From a virus, in the IMG/VR virus record IMGVR_UViG_3300027747_000974, positions 1 through 26,626 of that record: 26,626 bases of DNA; one strand, given 5' to 3'. Of this stretch, positions 8,233 to 17,267 are shown piece by piece. Both the position numbers and the translations under genes were made by a program. The notes below the pieces were generated by a model that searched no databases, had not been told where the DNA came from, and saw only the letters and a list, made by a program, of their open reading frames with translations. The stretch's first letter is position 1; each line of letters begins with the position of its first letter.

Positions 8233-11200
8233 ATGCCTTACAACATTCAGTTACCTGACGGGACGTTGGTAGAGAACATTCCGGATGATTTAGACCCGTC
8301 TGCTGCTAAAGCAAAGATACTAAATGCATATCCAGAACTAGCTCTAAATGAAAAGCGTACTTTTGGTCAAGCGGCAACTGATATTGCTGCAGAGGTTGGG
8401 AAAAGTGTAGCTGGTCTAGCCCAATTGCCGGGTCAAATCGGCGAACTTATGGGCGTGTTTACCCCAGAAGAAAGAGACTTAGGGCTTCAAGGTGCAGCAC
8501 GTCAATTTGAAAAGTTTGCAGAAGAATCTAAATCTCCAATAATCAAGGCTAAAGAAGCATTACGCACTCAAAAAATTAATCAAGCAGAAGGTTTTTGGGA
8601 AGAAGCCGGCACTGCAATTAAGAGCACCTTTACAGACCCAGCCTTATTAAGTTCATTTGTATTTGGGCAAATTCCAAATTTAATTGGAACTATGGGCGGA
8701 GGCTTAGCAACTAAGCAGGGCGTTAAGATGCTCATGAAAAACGCTACCGAAGAAGCCTTGGCTAAATCGGGCACTCGTGGAGCTATCGGTACCGGCGCAA
8801 TCATGCAGGGCGCAGACATTGGTTCTGACACCTATGAGAAGGTCTATGACGAGTTAATTAATCAAGGCTATAACAAGGACTCAGCTGTTAAGGAAGCGCT
8901 CTCTAAAGCCCGTATAGCGGCTATCGAGGCAGCAGCATTGACTGTTGCAACGTCCTTTGGGGCAGGCTCAACAATTGAAAAAGCATTAACCCGTGGCATG
9001 GCTGGAGCACCCAAAAAAGGTATTATCCGTGGAACATTAGGGGAAACCCTAAGTGAAGGCGTAGAAGAAGCTGGTGGTCAATTAGCGTCTAACCTTGCCC
9101 TACAAGAAGTCAAGCCAGAAACAGACATATTTAAAGGTGTTGGAGCAGCAGCAGGTCTAGGAGCTCTTGGTGGCTTAGCCTTTGGTCTGCCGTCTAGCTT
9201 TGTAAACTTGGCAAATGCTAATGAATTAGAGAATGCTAAGAAACTATTTGATGAAGCTCAGGCTAGAGCCAAGGAAAGTAATGAGCCACAGCCCTTACAA
9301 CTTCCACGTCCAGCAGCAGCCCAGACAAAAGAGCAATTAGCAGCGTTGCCATATAACCCTAATGCGCCGATTTCTAGCGGTTCTGAGACGTTTTATGTGT
9401 TTCCTGATGGCAGAGTAGCAACTAGCGAAAGCTCTGCCTTTAAAGAGCGTTTTGGCATGAATCCGCCCCCACAAACAGGGACTAATGAAGCTTTTGCTAA
9501 TCCAGAAGACCAAGCCGCTATTATGAAAGCCCGTTGGGATGAGGCAAGAGCCAACTCTCCTACGATGCAGCAGTTCTTTGCACATAAAGAAAATGTTACT
9601 AAAGAACAAAAAGCAAAGCGTAAAGATGTGGAAGCGGCATTTAAGGATGCTACCCCAGAGAACGGGCTTTATTTTGCTCCACCTCCTCCAATGCCAATAG
9701 AACCTAATGTATCTCCAATGCAGACGGTTGCCGTATTTGACCCAGTAGAAGGCGTTAAGTTCTTTGAGGGCGTTCCAAATAGAACAAAGAGCGGCGTTAA
9801 CCTTTTAGATGCTAATGGCAAGGTTTTAGAGACCTTTAAAGATAGCAAAAAAGTTTTAATTAACCCAACAGAACAAGACATATACAACTTTGAAACCAAG
9901 GGTTACGAGCAAAAAGTCAAGGCTATGGCTAAGGACTTGGATGCTGCCCGTGCACAGGTTACAAAAGCAAATAATGCGTTTAAAGAGTTTTTAAAAGCCC
10001 GTCCATTAAAAGCCAATTACTATTCTGAATTTATTAATCCACGGCACCCGCCCAACAAGTTGTTAACGGAATCACAGCAAAAAGGTTTTTTTATTAATGA
10101 CCGTCCTAAAGGTCAAGACCTAGACGACTTAGCGGCAATTGCTCATGACGTAGGTTATTTATCTGACGAAGAGTTCTTTAACCCGAGTGACAATGGCGGC
10201 GTTAATGCATTAGCGGACAAGATTAAAGCGTTATACGATGGGGATGTTGTGTCAACTCCCGGATTAGAACAAGCAGATGCTCAATATAAAGCTATCTATA
10301 ACGAGTATGAGAAGTTGGACGATGAAGTTCAAAGACGCAAAGAGCTGTTAAAAAACATTCCTACTGAAGAGCAAGCGGCGGCAAACTTATCAGAAAAGTT
10401 TGTAGCTCCGGAAAAAGTTGTTGAAGACTTAACGCCTATTGAGGAAGCTGAACCAGTAACGCCATCTACTAATATTGGCGAAGAGGGGGACATTATGTTC
10501 TCCAAGGAAGAGCCATCCAAGATAAAAGAAGAAGACCAGCGTATTGAAAAAGAGTTAACCGGCAAATCAATGTTGGAATTGTCTGATTGGTCTATTAAGA
10601 ATGCTCCTAATCACTTTGCTAAAGTTATTGCCAATATGGTCAATAAACGCATCAAGGAGATGGAGAAGCGTGGCATTAAATTAGATTTTAATATTGAGAC
10701 TGGAGACACTAGACGCTCTGGAATGTTTAATGCAAAAGGTGAAGTTCAGTTTAAGTTTGGCAAAACTGGAGAGCAAACATCTGCTAGATTAACTTTAAAC
10801 GGCGCTGCTGTATTAGAAAATCAATTGGGTTATCCTCCCGGCACTAATTATGTCACTGTGCTGCATGAGTTATTACACGTTGCAACCAGAGGACAATTAA
10901 AGTTACGCTCTAAGAATGACCCATTAGTTGTAGAGTTGCACGAACTTAGAAATAGCGTGATTGATTATTACAATCAAAAAGTTAAAGAAAAAGACATGAC
11001 TCCATTTATGGAGCGTATGTACAAACGGGAAATTAACGCATTATGGGATATTGATGAGTTAGTGTCTTGGGGTTTAACCGACAAAAATATGCAGGAATTC
11101 TTGAGTGAAATTAAAGTTGGCGAGAAGACAGCATTTACTAAGTTAGTTGAGCTTGTAAGACAAATGCTTGGAATCGCTAAAAATTATGAGACGGCATTAG

Positions 11201-14200
11201 ACCGATTGGTCAAGACATCTGAAGCTATTCTTAGCGAAGATATTGAAGTTATTGCAGGAAGACTAGAGTCCCAAGGCTATAGCTTTGGAACGCTTAAAGC
11301 AAAACCATTTACCGGAACACAAGAATCTTTATTTAATAAAGAACAGAATAAAGTATCCGATGCTGAAATGGATAAAGTACATAACGCACAACGTGATGGC
11401 ATTGGTTTAGATGTTGTTCCTGAAGATATGATGCACTGGAAAAAAAATCATGGCATTAATCATAGTGGTAGATTTCAATATGCAGCAGAACATATTGGTG
11501 ATTTAGTGCACAGATTGTCCTCTACAAAAGATAATCAAGGCGGCGGTCATACTTATGGAATTAGCGCTGCTTTAGACAAATCTTTAAGAGCATATGGCTT
11601 TAAAGACATGCTTGCACAGGTTCGCAGAAATGCTGAAGATGCCGTAAAAAATGGTGAAATAGAGTCTGTAAAAAAATATGAAGAAGAATTTAGGGATGCA
11701 GCATACCGCTATGCTAATGCTTATGAAAAAGTTCCTGTATACACAAAATTTCAAGAGTTAGGTAGGGACGCCGCTATTGCTTTGGGTGAATTAAACTTTC
11801 CCAAGGTTCAAAGAATTCTTAACGAATTAAGCAGAGACCTTCAAAAACCTGATGTTGAAGAGAGGTATTTTGAAAAACTACAAGAGCCATCAGGCGGTGT
11901 GGATATTCTTCAAAGCCGCTCTGCAATGCAGGCAGATTTCTCTAATGTAGACCCTAACTATGCTGAAAAGATACGCAAACAGTTTACTCAAGAGAAGGCT
12001 ACTGTTAAAGAGAAGTTTGATAATCTAAAGACTAACTTCTTTGACCGCATGGTTACTGGTGTATTTGATGAGTTCCGTGCCATTAAAACCTATTCCGATG
12101 AAGCATATATGCAAGCCCGCTTGTCTAAGTCTATTGACGGCGGCCTTCAAGGGTTATTGGAGTACGGTCAAGTATTCTTAGATAACGGGGCGCTAAACAT
12201 TAAGCCTGGCACCAAAGGTTTATTGGAGATTCTTGCTCCGTTAGGTTCTGAAGTAGACCAATACCAGATATGGAAAGCATTAAACCGTGATGCTCAGGTA
12301 GCTGAGAAATATGCTAAATGGAAGCAAATTCCTGCTAAAAACAGAAAAGAGTTAAAAGAACCGGCACGTCCGTCTTTCCCAGCAGATGTTATTGCAGGAC
12401 GCAATGAACTCACCAAAGGTCAATTAGACGGCAAATCCCGTTTATCTGTTTATCAGACTGCCTTGAATGAAGAGAACGCTTTAAATCGTTCCGTATTGAA
12501 CGTAGCAAGAGAAGCTGGCATTATTGATGCAGAAGGTTATCAAAACTTCTCTAATGACATTTACTACATTCCATTTTATAAAGCCATGGAAGACGGCGAT
12601 GTTCAATCTGTTAGCTCCTCCTCTAAGTTAACCAGTCAATACTTTAGCAAAGCATTAAAAGGCGGCGAAAAGAAGACTAATGATTTGATGGAAAACGTGC
12701 TGCTCAACTGGTCACATATCCTGTCAGCGTCCGTTAAAAACGTTGCAGCACAAAACACTATTAAAGCTGCAGAGATGATGGATGTAGCAGAGAAGTCTAA
12801 GCCGATGGATGGCAAGTATCCTGCTAATACCGTTAAGATTATGCAAGAAGGTAAGACAGCTCACTATACGCTGTCAGACCCAGACTTAGTGGATGCTATC
12901 TCTACCATCTCTTATCTTGGACCAAAATCAGCATTTTTGGATATTGCCAAAGGATTTACTAACGCATTACGTTATGGTGTCACTTTAAGCCCAGCTTATA
13001 AGGTGCGTAACTTAATCCGTGATTCTTTATCCTCTATTGCCATTTCCGACTTATCACCTAATCTTGCTAAAAATATTTATGATGGACTGGCATTATCCAA
13101 AAAAGGTAATCCAACATTCGTAGCAGCATTAGCTGGCGGCGGCATATTTGAAATGGGCACAGCTCACGAAGGCAACCAAGCTAAGTTGATTAAGCGACTG
13201 ATTGACAAAGGCGTATCTACCGGAACAATTTTGGATACACCGGAAAAGGTTAAAGCTAATTTACAGAAAGCATTGGATTGGTATAACGAACAAGGCAATA
13301 AGTTTGAGAATGCTAACCGTTTAGTGCTTTATAAAAAGTTAATTGATAGCGGTAAGTCTCATTTAGAGGCATCTTATGCAGCCCGTGACCTCATGGACTT
13401 CTCTATGCAAGGTCAGTTCCGTGCAATTAAAGTTATTGGTTCTGTAGTTCCATTCTTTAATGCTCGATTACAGGGTTTATACAAGTTAGGTAGAGACGGA
13501 ATTTCTCCGACTTCCCGTGTTATCTACAACATGGCTACGGGTAAACCATTAGATATTGATGATAAGAAAAAGGCAGCACGCTTTACGGCGGTCTCTAGTG
13601 CAATTATGTTGGCATCTATAGTCCTTTACAGCGCATACAAAGACGATGAAGACTTCCAACGCCGTGAGGATTGGGATAGAGATAACTTCTGGTGGTTTAA
13701 AGTCGGAGACACACAATTCCGCATTCCTAAGCCATTTGAAATTGGCGCCCTTGGAACGATTGCAGAGCGCACGTTAGAGCAGATTACAGATGAGAACGTA
13801 GAAGGCAAAGTCTTTGGTAATCGTTTGAATTCTATCTTGATGGATACATTCTCTCTTAATCCAATGCCACAAATGATTAAGCCGATGATTGATTTGTATT
13901 CTAATAAAGACAGCTTTACTGGTGCTCCAATTGAATCTGCTGGTATGGAGCGATTATCTAAACAAGAACGGGCTACTGAGAAGACAAGCGGTATTGCTAA
14001 GGCATTAGGCGGCGTATCTGAAGCAGCAGCTAAAGTATTAACGTTTAATCCAGACGCACAAGGGTTCTCTCCAGTACAAATGGATTACGCTATTAAGGCT
14101 TACTTAGGCTGGATGGGTGCTACTGCCGTATCGACTGCAGATAGAGCTGTAGAGCCATTCCAAGAGGGTGCAAAGGTTCATCCGCCAATCATTGATACAT

Positions 14201-14556
14201 TGGCTATGGGCTTTATTAAAACCATGCCGGAGACTCAATCTAAGTACATGACACAGTTCTATCAGAATAATGAAAGAATCCAGTCAGCCTTAGCAGATAT
14301 GCGTCATTACGCAGAAATTGGCGACTCTGAGAAGCTCCAGAAAATCATGGAAGAAAAGGGCGATGATATTGCTCTTGCCAAAATGTATGACCAGACCACT
14401 AAACAATTGGCGCAGCTGCGTAAACAAGCTCGTATGGTAGAGGCTAATAAAGCAATTGACCCAGCAGACCGCAGAGATGAGATGGCACGCATAAAAATCA
14501 TGATGTCAGATATGGCAAGACAAGTCGAGGAAATGAGAAAGTCGCTAAAGAAATAG
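8233..14556 (+). CDS. Giant polyvalent-type internal virion protein with HELLH metallopeptidase motif
   Basis: A 2107-residue multidomain protein, probably packaged and ejected with the DNA. In order: an N-terminal module (MPYNIQLPDGTLVENIPDD); hydrophobic Gly/Ala helices at about 137-160, 225-250 and 300-322, around the segment ETLSEGVEEAGGQLASN; a Pro/charged linker; a zinc-peptidase-like motif H878-E-L-L-H882 with a possible third ligand in DIDELVSWGLTDKNMQEFL; long helical regions; and near 1740-1870 the segment FFNARLQGLYKLGRDG, then a membrane-like helix (TAVSSAIMLASIVLYSAY, about 1784-1801) and FRIPKPFEIGALGTI. The latter resembles LPD38 of large polyvalent proteins (Iyer/Aravind classification, from memory). 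Unusually long for one phage gene. Peptidase activity is inference. Confidence 0.8.
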   Translation: MPYNIQLPDGTLVENIPDDLDPSAAKAKILNAYPELALNEKRTFGQAATDIAAEVGKSVAGLAQLPGQIGELMGVFTPEERDLGLQGAARQFEKFAEESKSPIIKAKEALRTQKINQAEGFWEEAGTAIKSTFTDPALLSSFVFGQIPNLIGTMGGGLATKQGVKMLMKNATEEALAKSGTRGAIGTGAIMQGADIGSDTYEKVYDELINQGYNKDSAVKEALSKARIAAIEAAALTVATSFGAGSTIEKALTRGMAGAPKKGIIRGTLGETLSEGVEEAGGQLASNLALQEVKPETDIFKGVGAAAGLGALGGLAFGLPSSFVNLANANELENAKKLFDEAQARAKESNEPQPLQLPRPAAAQTKEQLAALPYNPNAPISSGSETFYVFPDGRVATSESSAFKERFGMNPPPQTGTNEAFANPEDQAAIMKARWDEARANSPTMQQFFAHKENVTKEQKAKRKDVEAAFKDATPENGLYFAPPPPMPIEPNVSPMQTVAVFDPVEGVKFFEGVPNRTKSGVNLLDANGKVLETFKDSKKVLINPTEQDIYNFETKGYEQKVKAMAKDLDAARAQVTKANNAFKEFLKARPLKANYYSEFINPRHPPNKLLTESQQKGFFINDRPKGQDLDDLAAIAHDVGYLSDEEFFNPSDNGGVNALADKIKALYDGDVVSTPGLEQADAQYKAIYNEYEKLDDEVQRRKELLKNIPTEEQAAANLSEKFVAPEKVVEDLTPIEEAEPVTPSTNIGEEGDIMFSKEEPSKIKEEDQRIEKELTGKSMLELSDWSIKNAPNHFAKVIANMVNKRIKEMEKRGIKLDFNIETGDTRRSGMFNAKGEVQFKFGKTGEQTSARLTLNGAAVLENQLGYPPGTNYVTVLHELLHVATRGQLKLRSKNDPLVVELHELRNSVIDYYNQKVKEKDMTPFMERMYKREINALWDIDELVSWGLTDKNMQEFLSEIKVGEKTAFTKLVELVRQMLGIAKNYETALDRLVKTSEAILSEDIEVIAGRLESQGYSFGTLKAKPFTGTQESLFNKEQNKVSDAEMDKVHNAQRDGIGLDVVPEDMMHWKKNHGINHSGRFQYAAEHIGDLVHRLSSTKDNQGGGHTYGISAALDKSLRAYGFKDMLAQVRRNAEDAVKNGEIESVKKYEEEFRDAAYRYANAYEKVPVYTKFQELGRDAAIALGELNFPKVQRILNELSRDLQKPDVEERYFEKLQEPSGGVDILQSRSAMQADFSNVDPNYAEKIRKQFTQEKATVKEKFDNLKTNFFDRMVTGVFDEFRAIKTYSDEAYMQARLSKSIDGGLQGLLEYGQVFLDNGALNIKPGTKGLLEILAPLGSEVDQYQIWKALNRDAQVAEKYAKWKQIPAKNRKELKEPARPSFPADVIAGRNELTKGQLDGKSRLSVYQTALNEENALNRSVLNVAREAGIIDAEGYQNFSNDIYYIPFYKAMEDGDVQSVSSSSKLTSQYFSKALKGGEKKTNDLMENVLLNWSHILSASVKNVAAQNTIKAAEMMDVAEKSKPMDGKYPANTVKIMQEGKTAHYTLSDPDLVDAISTISYLGPKSAFLDIAKGFTNALRYGVTLSPAYKVRNLIRDSLSSIAISDLSPNLAKNIYDGLALSKKGNPTFVAALAGGGIFEMGTAHEGNQAKLIKRLIDKGVSTGTILDTPEKVKANLQKALDWYNEQGNKFENANRLVLYKKLIDSGKSHLEASYAARDLMDFSMQGQFRAIKVIGSVVPFFNARLQGLYKLGRDGISPTSRVIYNMATGKPLDIDDKKKAARFTAVSSAIMLASIVLYSAYKDDEDFQRREDWDRDNFWWFKVGDTQFRIPKPFEIGALGTIAERTLEQITDENVEGKVFGNRLNSILMDTFSLNPMPQMIKPMIDLYSNKDSFTGAPIESAGMERLSKQERATEKTSGIAKALGGVSEAAAKVLTFNPDAQGFSPVQMDYAIKAYLGWMGATAVSTADRAVEPFQEGAKVHPPIIDTLAMGFIKTMPETQSKYMTQFYQNNERIQSALADMRHYAEIGDSEKLQKIMEEKGDDIALAKMYDQTTKQLAQLRKQARMVEANKAIDPADRRDEMARIKIMMSDMARQVEEMRKSLKK

Positions 14557-14635
14557 GGACATACCCTAATTTCACACAAATGTCTTATAAATCAAGGTAT
14601 TATCTGGTTAGCGTTGACTAACAGAGGGAAATAAC

Positions 14636-15598
14636 GTGGCTAAATATTTTTTAACGGATGACCAATTTATAGAGTCTTGGAAAAAAATTGGCAGTCCGCA
14701 TAAGTTTGCTAAAGAACACGGATTAGACGTTAGGTCGGTATATAACCGCAGACGCTCCATAGAAAGCCGTTTGAATATTAAACTTCCTACTTTAGAAGAC
14801 CAAAGATATAGCCCCCTAAAAAAGCTAGAACAAGTCATTGGAAATGCCCGCAGGGGTATTGAGATGGAAAAAGGTAGGGTTGTAGTGTTCTCAGATGCCC
14901 ATTTCTGGCCTGACGAATATACAACGGCTTATAAAGCACTCTTAATGATAATCAAGGAGTTCCGCCCTAAAGTCGTGATTGCAAATGGAGACGTATTTGA
15001 CGGCTCTCAGAATAGTCGACACCCTAGGATTGGCTGGACACATAGCCCAACTGTCAAGGAAGAATTGGAAGCCTGTCAAGACTTCATGGGTAACATTCAA
15101 AAAGAAGCTATAGGAGCTCAATTGATTTGGACGATGGGAAACCACGATGCCCGCTTTGAAACGTTCTTAGCAGCTCAAGCACCCCAGTATGAGGGAGTAT
15201 CAGGGTTTACCCTTAAAGACCATTTCCCGCATTGGCAGCCTTGTTGGTCATATTGGGTTAATGAGGATACCTGCATTAAGCACCGCTGGAAAGGTGGTTT
15301 TGGGGCAGGAAGAGCAAATGCCCTTAATTCGGGCGTAAACATGGTTACAGGGCACACACACAATTTGGCAGTGCAACCTATTACCGACTACAACGGAACC
15401 CGCTATGGAGTCCAAACAGGCACTCTAGCGGACATTTATGGCGAACAGTTCACCCACTACACGGAAGACGGATGCAAAGACTGGCGCTCAGGGTTTGCCC
15501 TACTGTCTTTTGAACGTGGTAGACTGATGTTGCCAGAGCTCATTCAGGTCTGCGGGGAAAATGAAGTGGAATTTAGGGGCTGTATCAACCAAGTATGA
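14636..15598 (+). CDS. Calcineurin-like metallophosphoesterase with N-terminal HTH-like segment
   Basis: A 320-residue two-metal phosphoesterase. All core motifs are present in order: D87-A-H89 (VVVFSDAHFW), GDVFDG, MGNHDARFE and TGHTHNL, then GTLADIYGEQF. Phage members of this superfamily include nucleases and phosphatases acting on nucleic acids; the substrate here cannot be read from sequence. Residues 1-60 (FIESWKKIGSPHKFAKEHGL, then DVRSVYNRRRSIESR) look like a small helix-turn-helix, suggesting DNA contact. The start is GTG with GAGGGA nine bases ahead. A 79-base gap precedes it, with a small inverted repeat (GTTAG...CTAAC). Stop and next start overlap (ATGA). Confidence 0.88.
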   Translation: MAKYFLTDDQFIESWKKIGSPHKFAKEHGLDVRSVYNRRRSIESRLNIKLPTLEDQRYSPLKKLEQVIGNARRGIEMEKGRVVVFSDAHFWPDEYTTAYKALLMIIKEFRPKVVIANGDVFDGSQNSRHPRIGWTHSPTVKEELEACQDFMGNIQKEAIGAQLIWTMGNHDARFETFLAAQAPQYEGVSGFTLKDHFPHWQPCWSYWVNEDTCIKHRWKGGFGAGRANALNSGVNMVTGHTHNLAVQPITDYNGTRYGVQTGTLADIYGEQFTHYTEDGCKDWRSGFALLSFERGRLMLPELIQVCGENEVEFRGCINQV

Positions 15599-15942
15599 AG
15601 CTTACCCCATCTATTCTACGCAATCTATACAGTGCAATCTACTGTATGAAGCCGTTTCAACGGTGGCCTATGCCGTTGCCAGAACAGATTAAGTTTATTG
15701 TAGATTCAGACCCAGAGACTATGGGCACCTATCTTTATGATGACGGAGAGCAGTACGAGCACGTCATTACTATTTCAGACAAAAAATGCGGACATTTATC
15801 AACAGTTATCCGTGTATTAATCCATGAATGCGTCCATATGAGTCGCTGGAAGACTCCAAAATGGAGCCATCACGATGCCGAATTTAGACGGCGCACCAAG
15901 GTTATATCAGACGAATTAGGGTTTGACCCACTCGAACTATAG
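15595..15942 (+). CDS. SprT-like zinc metallopeptidase-type protein
   Basis: A 115-residue protein with a clear zincin motif, H77-E-C-V-H81 inside VIRVLIHECVHMSRW, and a downstream WSHHDAEF that supplies a likely third histidine, as in SprT-like proteins (HExxH...H-x3-F). It is much shorter than full SprT/Spartan proteins, so it is a minimal catalytic core with no DNA-binding tail. Role in the phage is unknown; peptidase action on DNA-bound or virion proteins would be a guess. It overlaps the phosphoesterase gene by ATGA, and its TAG stop lies in the arm of a hairpin shared with the converging gene. Confidence 0.72.
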   Translation: MKLTPSILRNLYSAIYCMKPFQRWPMPLPEQIKFIVDSDPETMGTYLYDDGEQYEHVITISDKKCGHLSTVIRVLIHECVHMSRWKTPKWSHHDAEFRRRTKVISDELGFDPLEL

Positions 15943-15987
15943 GGGGTAGCGGCGTTCCTCTGCGTCCAGACCTTCGGTCGCCCCCTA
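15940..15987. terminator. Shared hairpin between converging operons
   Basis: TAGGGGG (15940-15946) pairs perfectly with CCCCCTA (15981-15987). Inside is a second hairpin, GACC-TTC-GGTC (15969-15979). The TAG stops of the plus-strand SprT-like gene and the minus-strand HNH gene are the outer bases of the two arms. No clear U-run follows on either strand, so it may act as a weak bidirectional terminator or a transcript-end stabiliser rather than a textbook intrinsic terminator. Confidence 0.6.
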
Positions 15988-16272
15988 CCTTACTTTTAGG
16001 TGTTCTGTTTCAAAAAGCCAGCCAATAGTTTTGCGGTGTGCCTCTTCCCATATTTCAACACGTTCAGCCTTGGAGAGCGATTTGCCTTGGTCGAGCTCCA
16101 TGTGGCACGAGTAGCACAATGCCGCTGTTCTGAAATCATCTGCTTTAATTCCTCTGCCCTTACCGTCTCGAAGCTGATTGGAATGTGCAGCCACAACTGT
16201 GCCGTCTTCTCTACCACACGCTTGGCATGGGGATTTTCTAAGTATTTCAAGTAATTTCTTATTCCTATACAT
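15985..16272 (-). CDS. HNH-type nuclease-like protein, YbcO/DUF1364 family
   Basis: A 95-residue zinc-binding protein: C16-x2-C19, then TVVAAHSNQLRDGKGRGIKA with H30, then LCYSCHMELDQGKSLSKAER with C53, C56 and H57. This is the arrangement I know from the YbcO (DUF1364) putative nucleases of lambdoid prophages, often found beside recombination genes, as here. The ATG at 16272 overlaps the end of the upstream gene by eight bases; a TTG one codon earlier is possible. It is the last gene of the leftward operon. Nuclease activity is a family prediction. Confidence 0.85.
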   Translation of the reverse strand: MYRNKKLLEILRKSPCQACGREDGTVVAAHSNQLRDGKGRGIKADDFRTAALCYSCHMELDQGKSLSKAERVEIWEEAHRKTIGWLFETEHLKVR

Positions 16273-16516
16273 CAATCATTTTCCGTACGCACATCCCAAC
16301 AAGGTCTATGGGCGTCTCTAATAGGGGCTGCGCTGTCATTATGTAGTTCTCTGATACCTGCCATCCACCGGACTGTGTTTTCACAACTAAACCTTTATCT
16401 TGGAGGTTTCTAAGATGAATTCCTAGGGATGAGTTATTAATCCCTAAGTCTATATCAGGACTCTTTATCCCCGGATTCTTGGAGAGGTACTGGAGTATTG
16501 CGGTCTTTTTGTCCAT
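16265..16516 (-). CDS. Winged-helix DNA-binding protein
   Basis: About 83 residues from MDKKTAILQYLSKNPGIKSP: helix 1, then DIDLGINNSSLGIHLRNLQD as helix-turn-helix and KGLVVKTQSGGWQVS as the wing. This is a MarR/ArsR-like winged-helix outline and complete from this start. Earlier in-frame starts (ATG 16552 or further out) would add up to 17 residues and increase the overlap with the upstream gene; none has a strong Shine-Dalgarno, so the start is uncertain. A local transcription regulator is likely; target unknown. Confidence 0.62.
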   Translation of the reverse strand: MDKKTAILQYLSKNPGIKSPDIDLGINNSSLGIHLRNLQDKGLVVKTQSGGWQVSENYIMTAQPLLETPIDLVGMCVRKMIDV

Positions 16517-16655
16517 AAAAAAGGTGTGTGCTTCCGTCAGGTAATATTTCATAATCTGGGGCAGCAAATCCAGCAGCCTTAAGCGCTAGTATAACCTCTT
16601 CCAAGTCTATATCTTTCTGTGCCAAAATGCGGTCTTCTGAAGTAAAGGTAGTCAT
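16455..16655 (-). CDS. Small hypothetical protein
   Basis: A 66-residue protein, MTTFTSEDRILAQKDIDLEE..., acidic, with a likely helix (DLEEVILALKAAGF) and a Gly/Pro-containing end (YEILPDGSTHLFYGQKD). No family recognised. The start overlaps the upstream stop as ATGA. Its 3' end overlaps the winged-helix gene by about 60 bases in another frame. The tight coupling supports it being translated. Confidence 0.6.
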   Translation of the reverse strand: MTTFTSEDRILAQKDIDLEEVILALKAAGFAAPDYEILPDGSTHLFYGQKDRNTPVPLQESGDKES

Positions 16656-16861
16656 AAGTGCTTCTCCCAGTGTTTATCTGATTCCTGCGTTTTCATAGCT
16701 TTTTCAAACATCTGTTTCCAATACTCTATTTCGTTTGCTTGGTTTTTTATAACCCAAGATGCGGTAGCTACATTCTCAGAGCCAGCAATTGCCTTGTCTT
16801 GCATATTGTTAAATAGCTTGTCAAGGTCTTTTATAAATAATTCTATGTCAAAGTTTTTCAT
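16652..16861 (-). CDS. Small helical hypothetical protein
   Basis: A 69-residue protein from MKNFDIELFIKDLDKLFNNM, predicted all-helical with a charged C-terminus (KTQESDKHWEKHL). A longer frame from 17047 exists, but the sequence before residue Met-Lys-Asn-Phe belongs to another small gene in a different frame. I start it at 16861 because this ATG overlaps that gene's stop (ATGA) and directly follows the recurring 19-base junction element. Function unknown. Confidence 0.62.
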   Translation of the reverse strand: MKNFDIELFIKDLDKLFNNMQDKAIAGSENVATASWVIKNQANEIEYWKQMFEKAMKTQESDKHWEKHL

Positions 16862-17001
16862 TTTTCTTGTGCCTTTGTTATTAATAACATTACAGTTTCG
16901 TACCCATTTATTACGCCAACATGAAACAAAGCTGATATACCACCTAACAAATTTGCTATAAAAAGTATTGGTGCCATCAAAATTACAATTAAATATTTCA
17001 T
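16858..17001 (-). CDS. Small single-span membrane protein
   Basis: A 47-residue protein, MKYLIVILMAPILFIANLLG then GISALFHVGV..., ending ITKAQEK. The first 30 residues are a strongly hydrophobic segment, so it is probably a small inner-membrane protein. Both ends overlap neighbours by ATGA, and both junctions carry the recurring AAAGGCACAAG-type element, which encodes the KAQEK tail. It is easy to miss because a longer antisense-free frame covers it. Function unknown. Confidence 0.62.
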   Translation of the reverse strand: MKYLIVILMAPILFIANLLGGISALFHVGVINGYETVMLLITKAQEK

Positions 17002-17267
17002 TTTTCTTGTTCCTTTCCAAGCTCATAGTTTTCAGTAAGACCGCCACAAGTAGGGTCGCCTTTCCACCAATCTCCTGATGGTTTATTTGGTTGTCCTTCT
17101 CTAATAATCATTAAATCTAATAACTTTAAACATTTATCTTTCAACGTTTCTATTTCAGCTTGTTGCTGGCGTAGCATGGTTGCTGCTTGGTCAATGTACG
17201 GTTGCTCTGACATAATCATGGCTTCCACGCTGTTGTCCAAGTAATCTGCTAATTCATTTGCGTTCAT
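16998..17267 (-). CDS. MNANEL-family small coiled-coil protein
   Basis: An 89-residue protein, MNANELADYLDNSVEAM..., with AATMLRQQQAEIETLKDKCL as a short coiled coil and a Gly/Trp-rich end (SGDWWKGDPTCGG), finishing GKEQEK. It is paralogous to the next gene upstream (MNASELANALE) and to the plus-strand gene at 25366 (MNANELADHME...MLRQQQAEIEALK). I start at ATG 17267, preceded by AGGAGATTGAAA; a TTG two codons earlier is less likely. The family is common in uncultured freshwater phages as I recall it; function unknown. Confidence 0.72.
   Translation of the reverse strand: MNANELADYLDNSVEAMIMSEQPYIDQAATMLRQQQAEIETLKDKCLKLLDLMIIREGQPNKPSGDWWKGDPTCGGLTENYELGKEQEK

Noticed and set aside
14557-14635. 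TTGACT at about 14613 with hairpin GTTAG...CTAAC as a promoter or terminator for the phosphoesterase
   Set aside because: No -10 box at a suitable distance and no U-run after the stem.
15996-16254. Alternative frames across the HNH gene on both strands
   Set aside because: They are shadows; the frame at 15985-16272 carries the zinc and family motifs.
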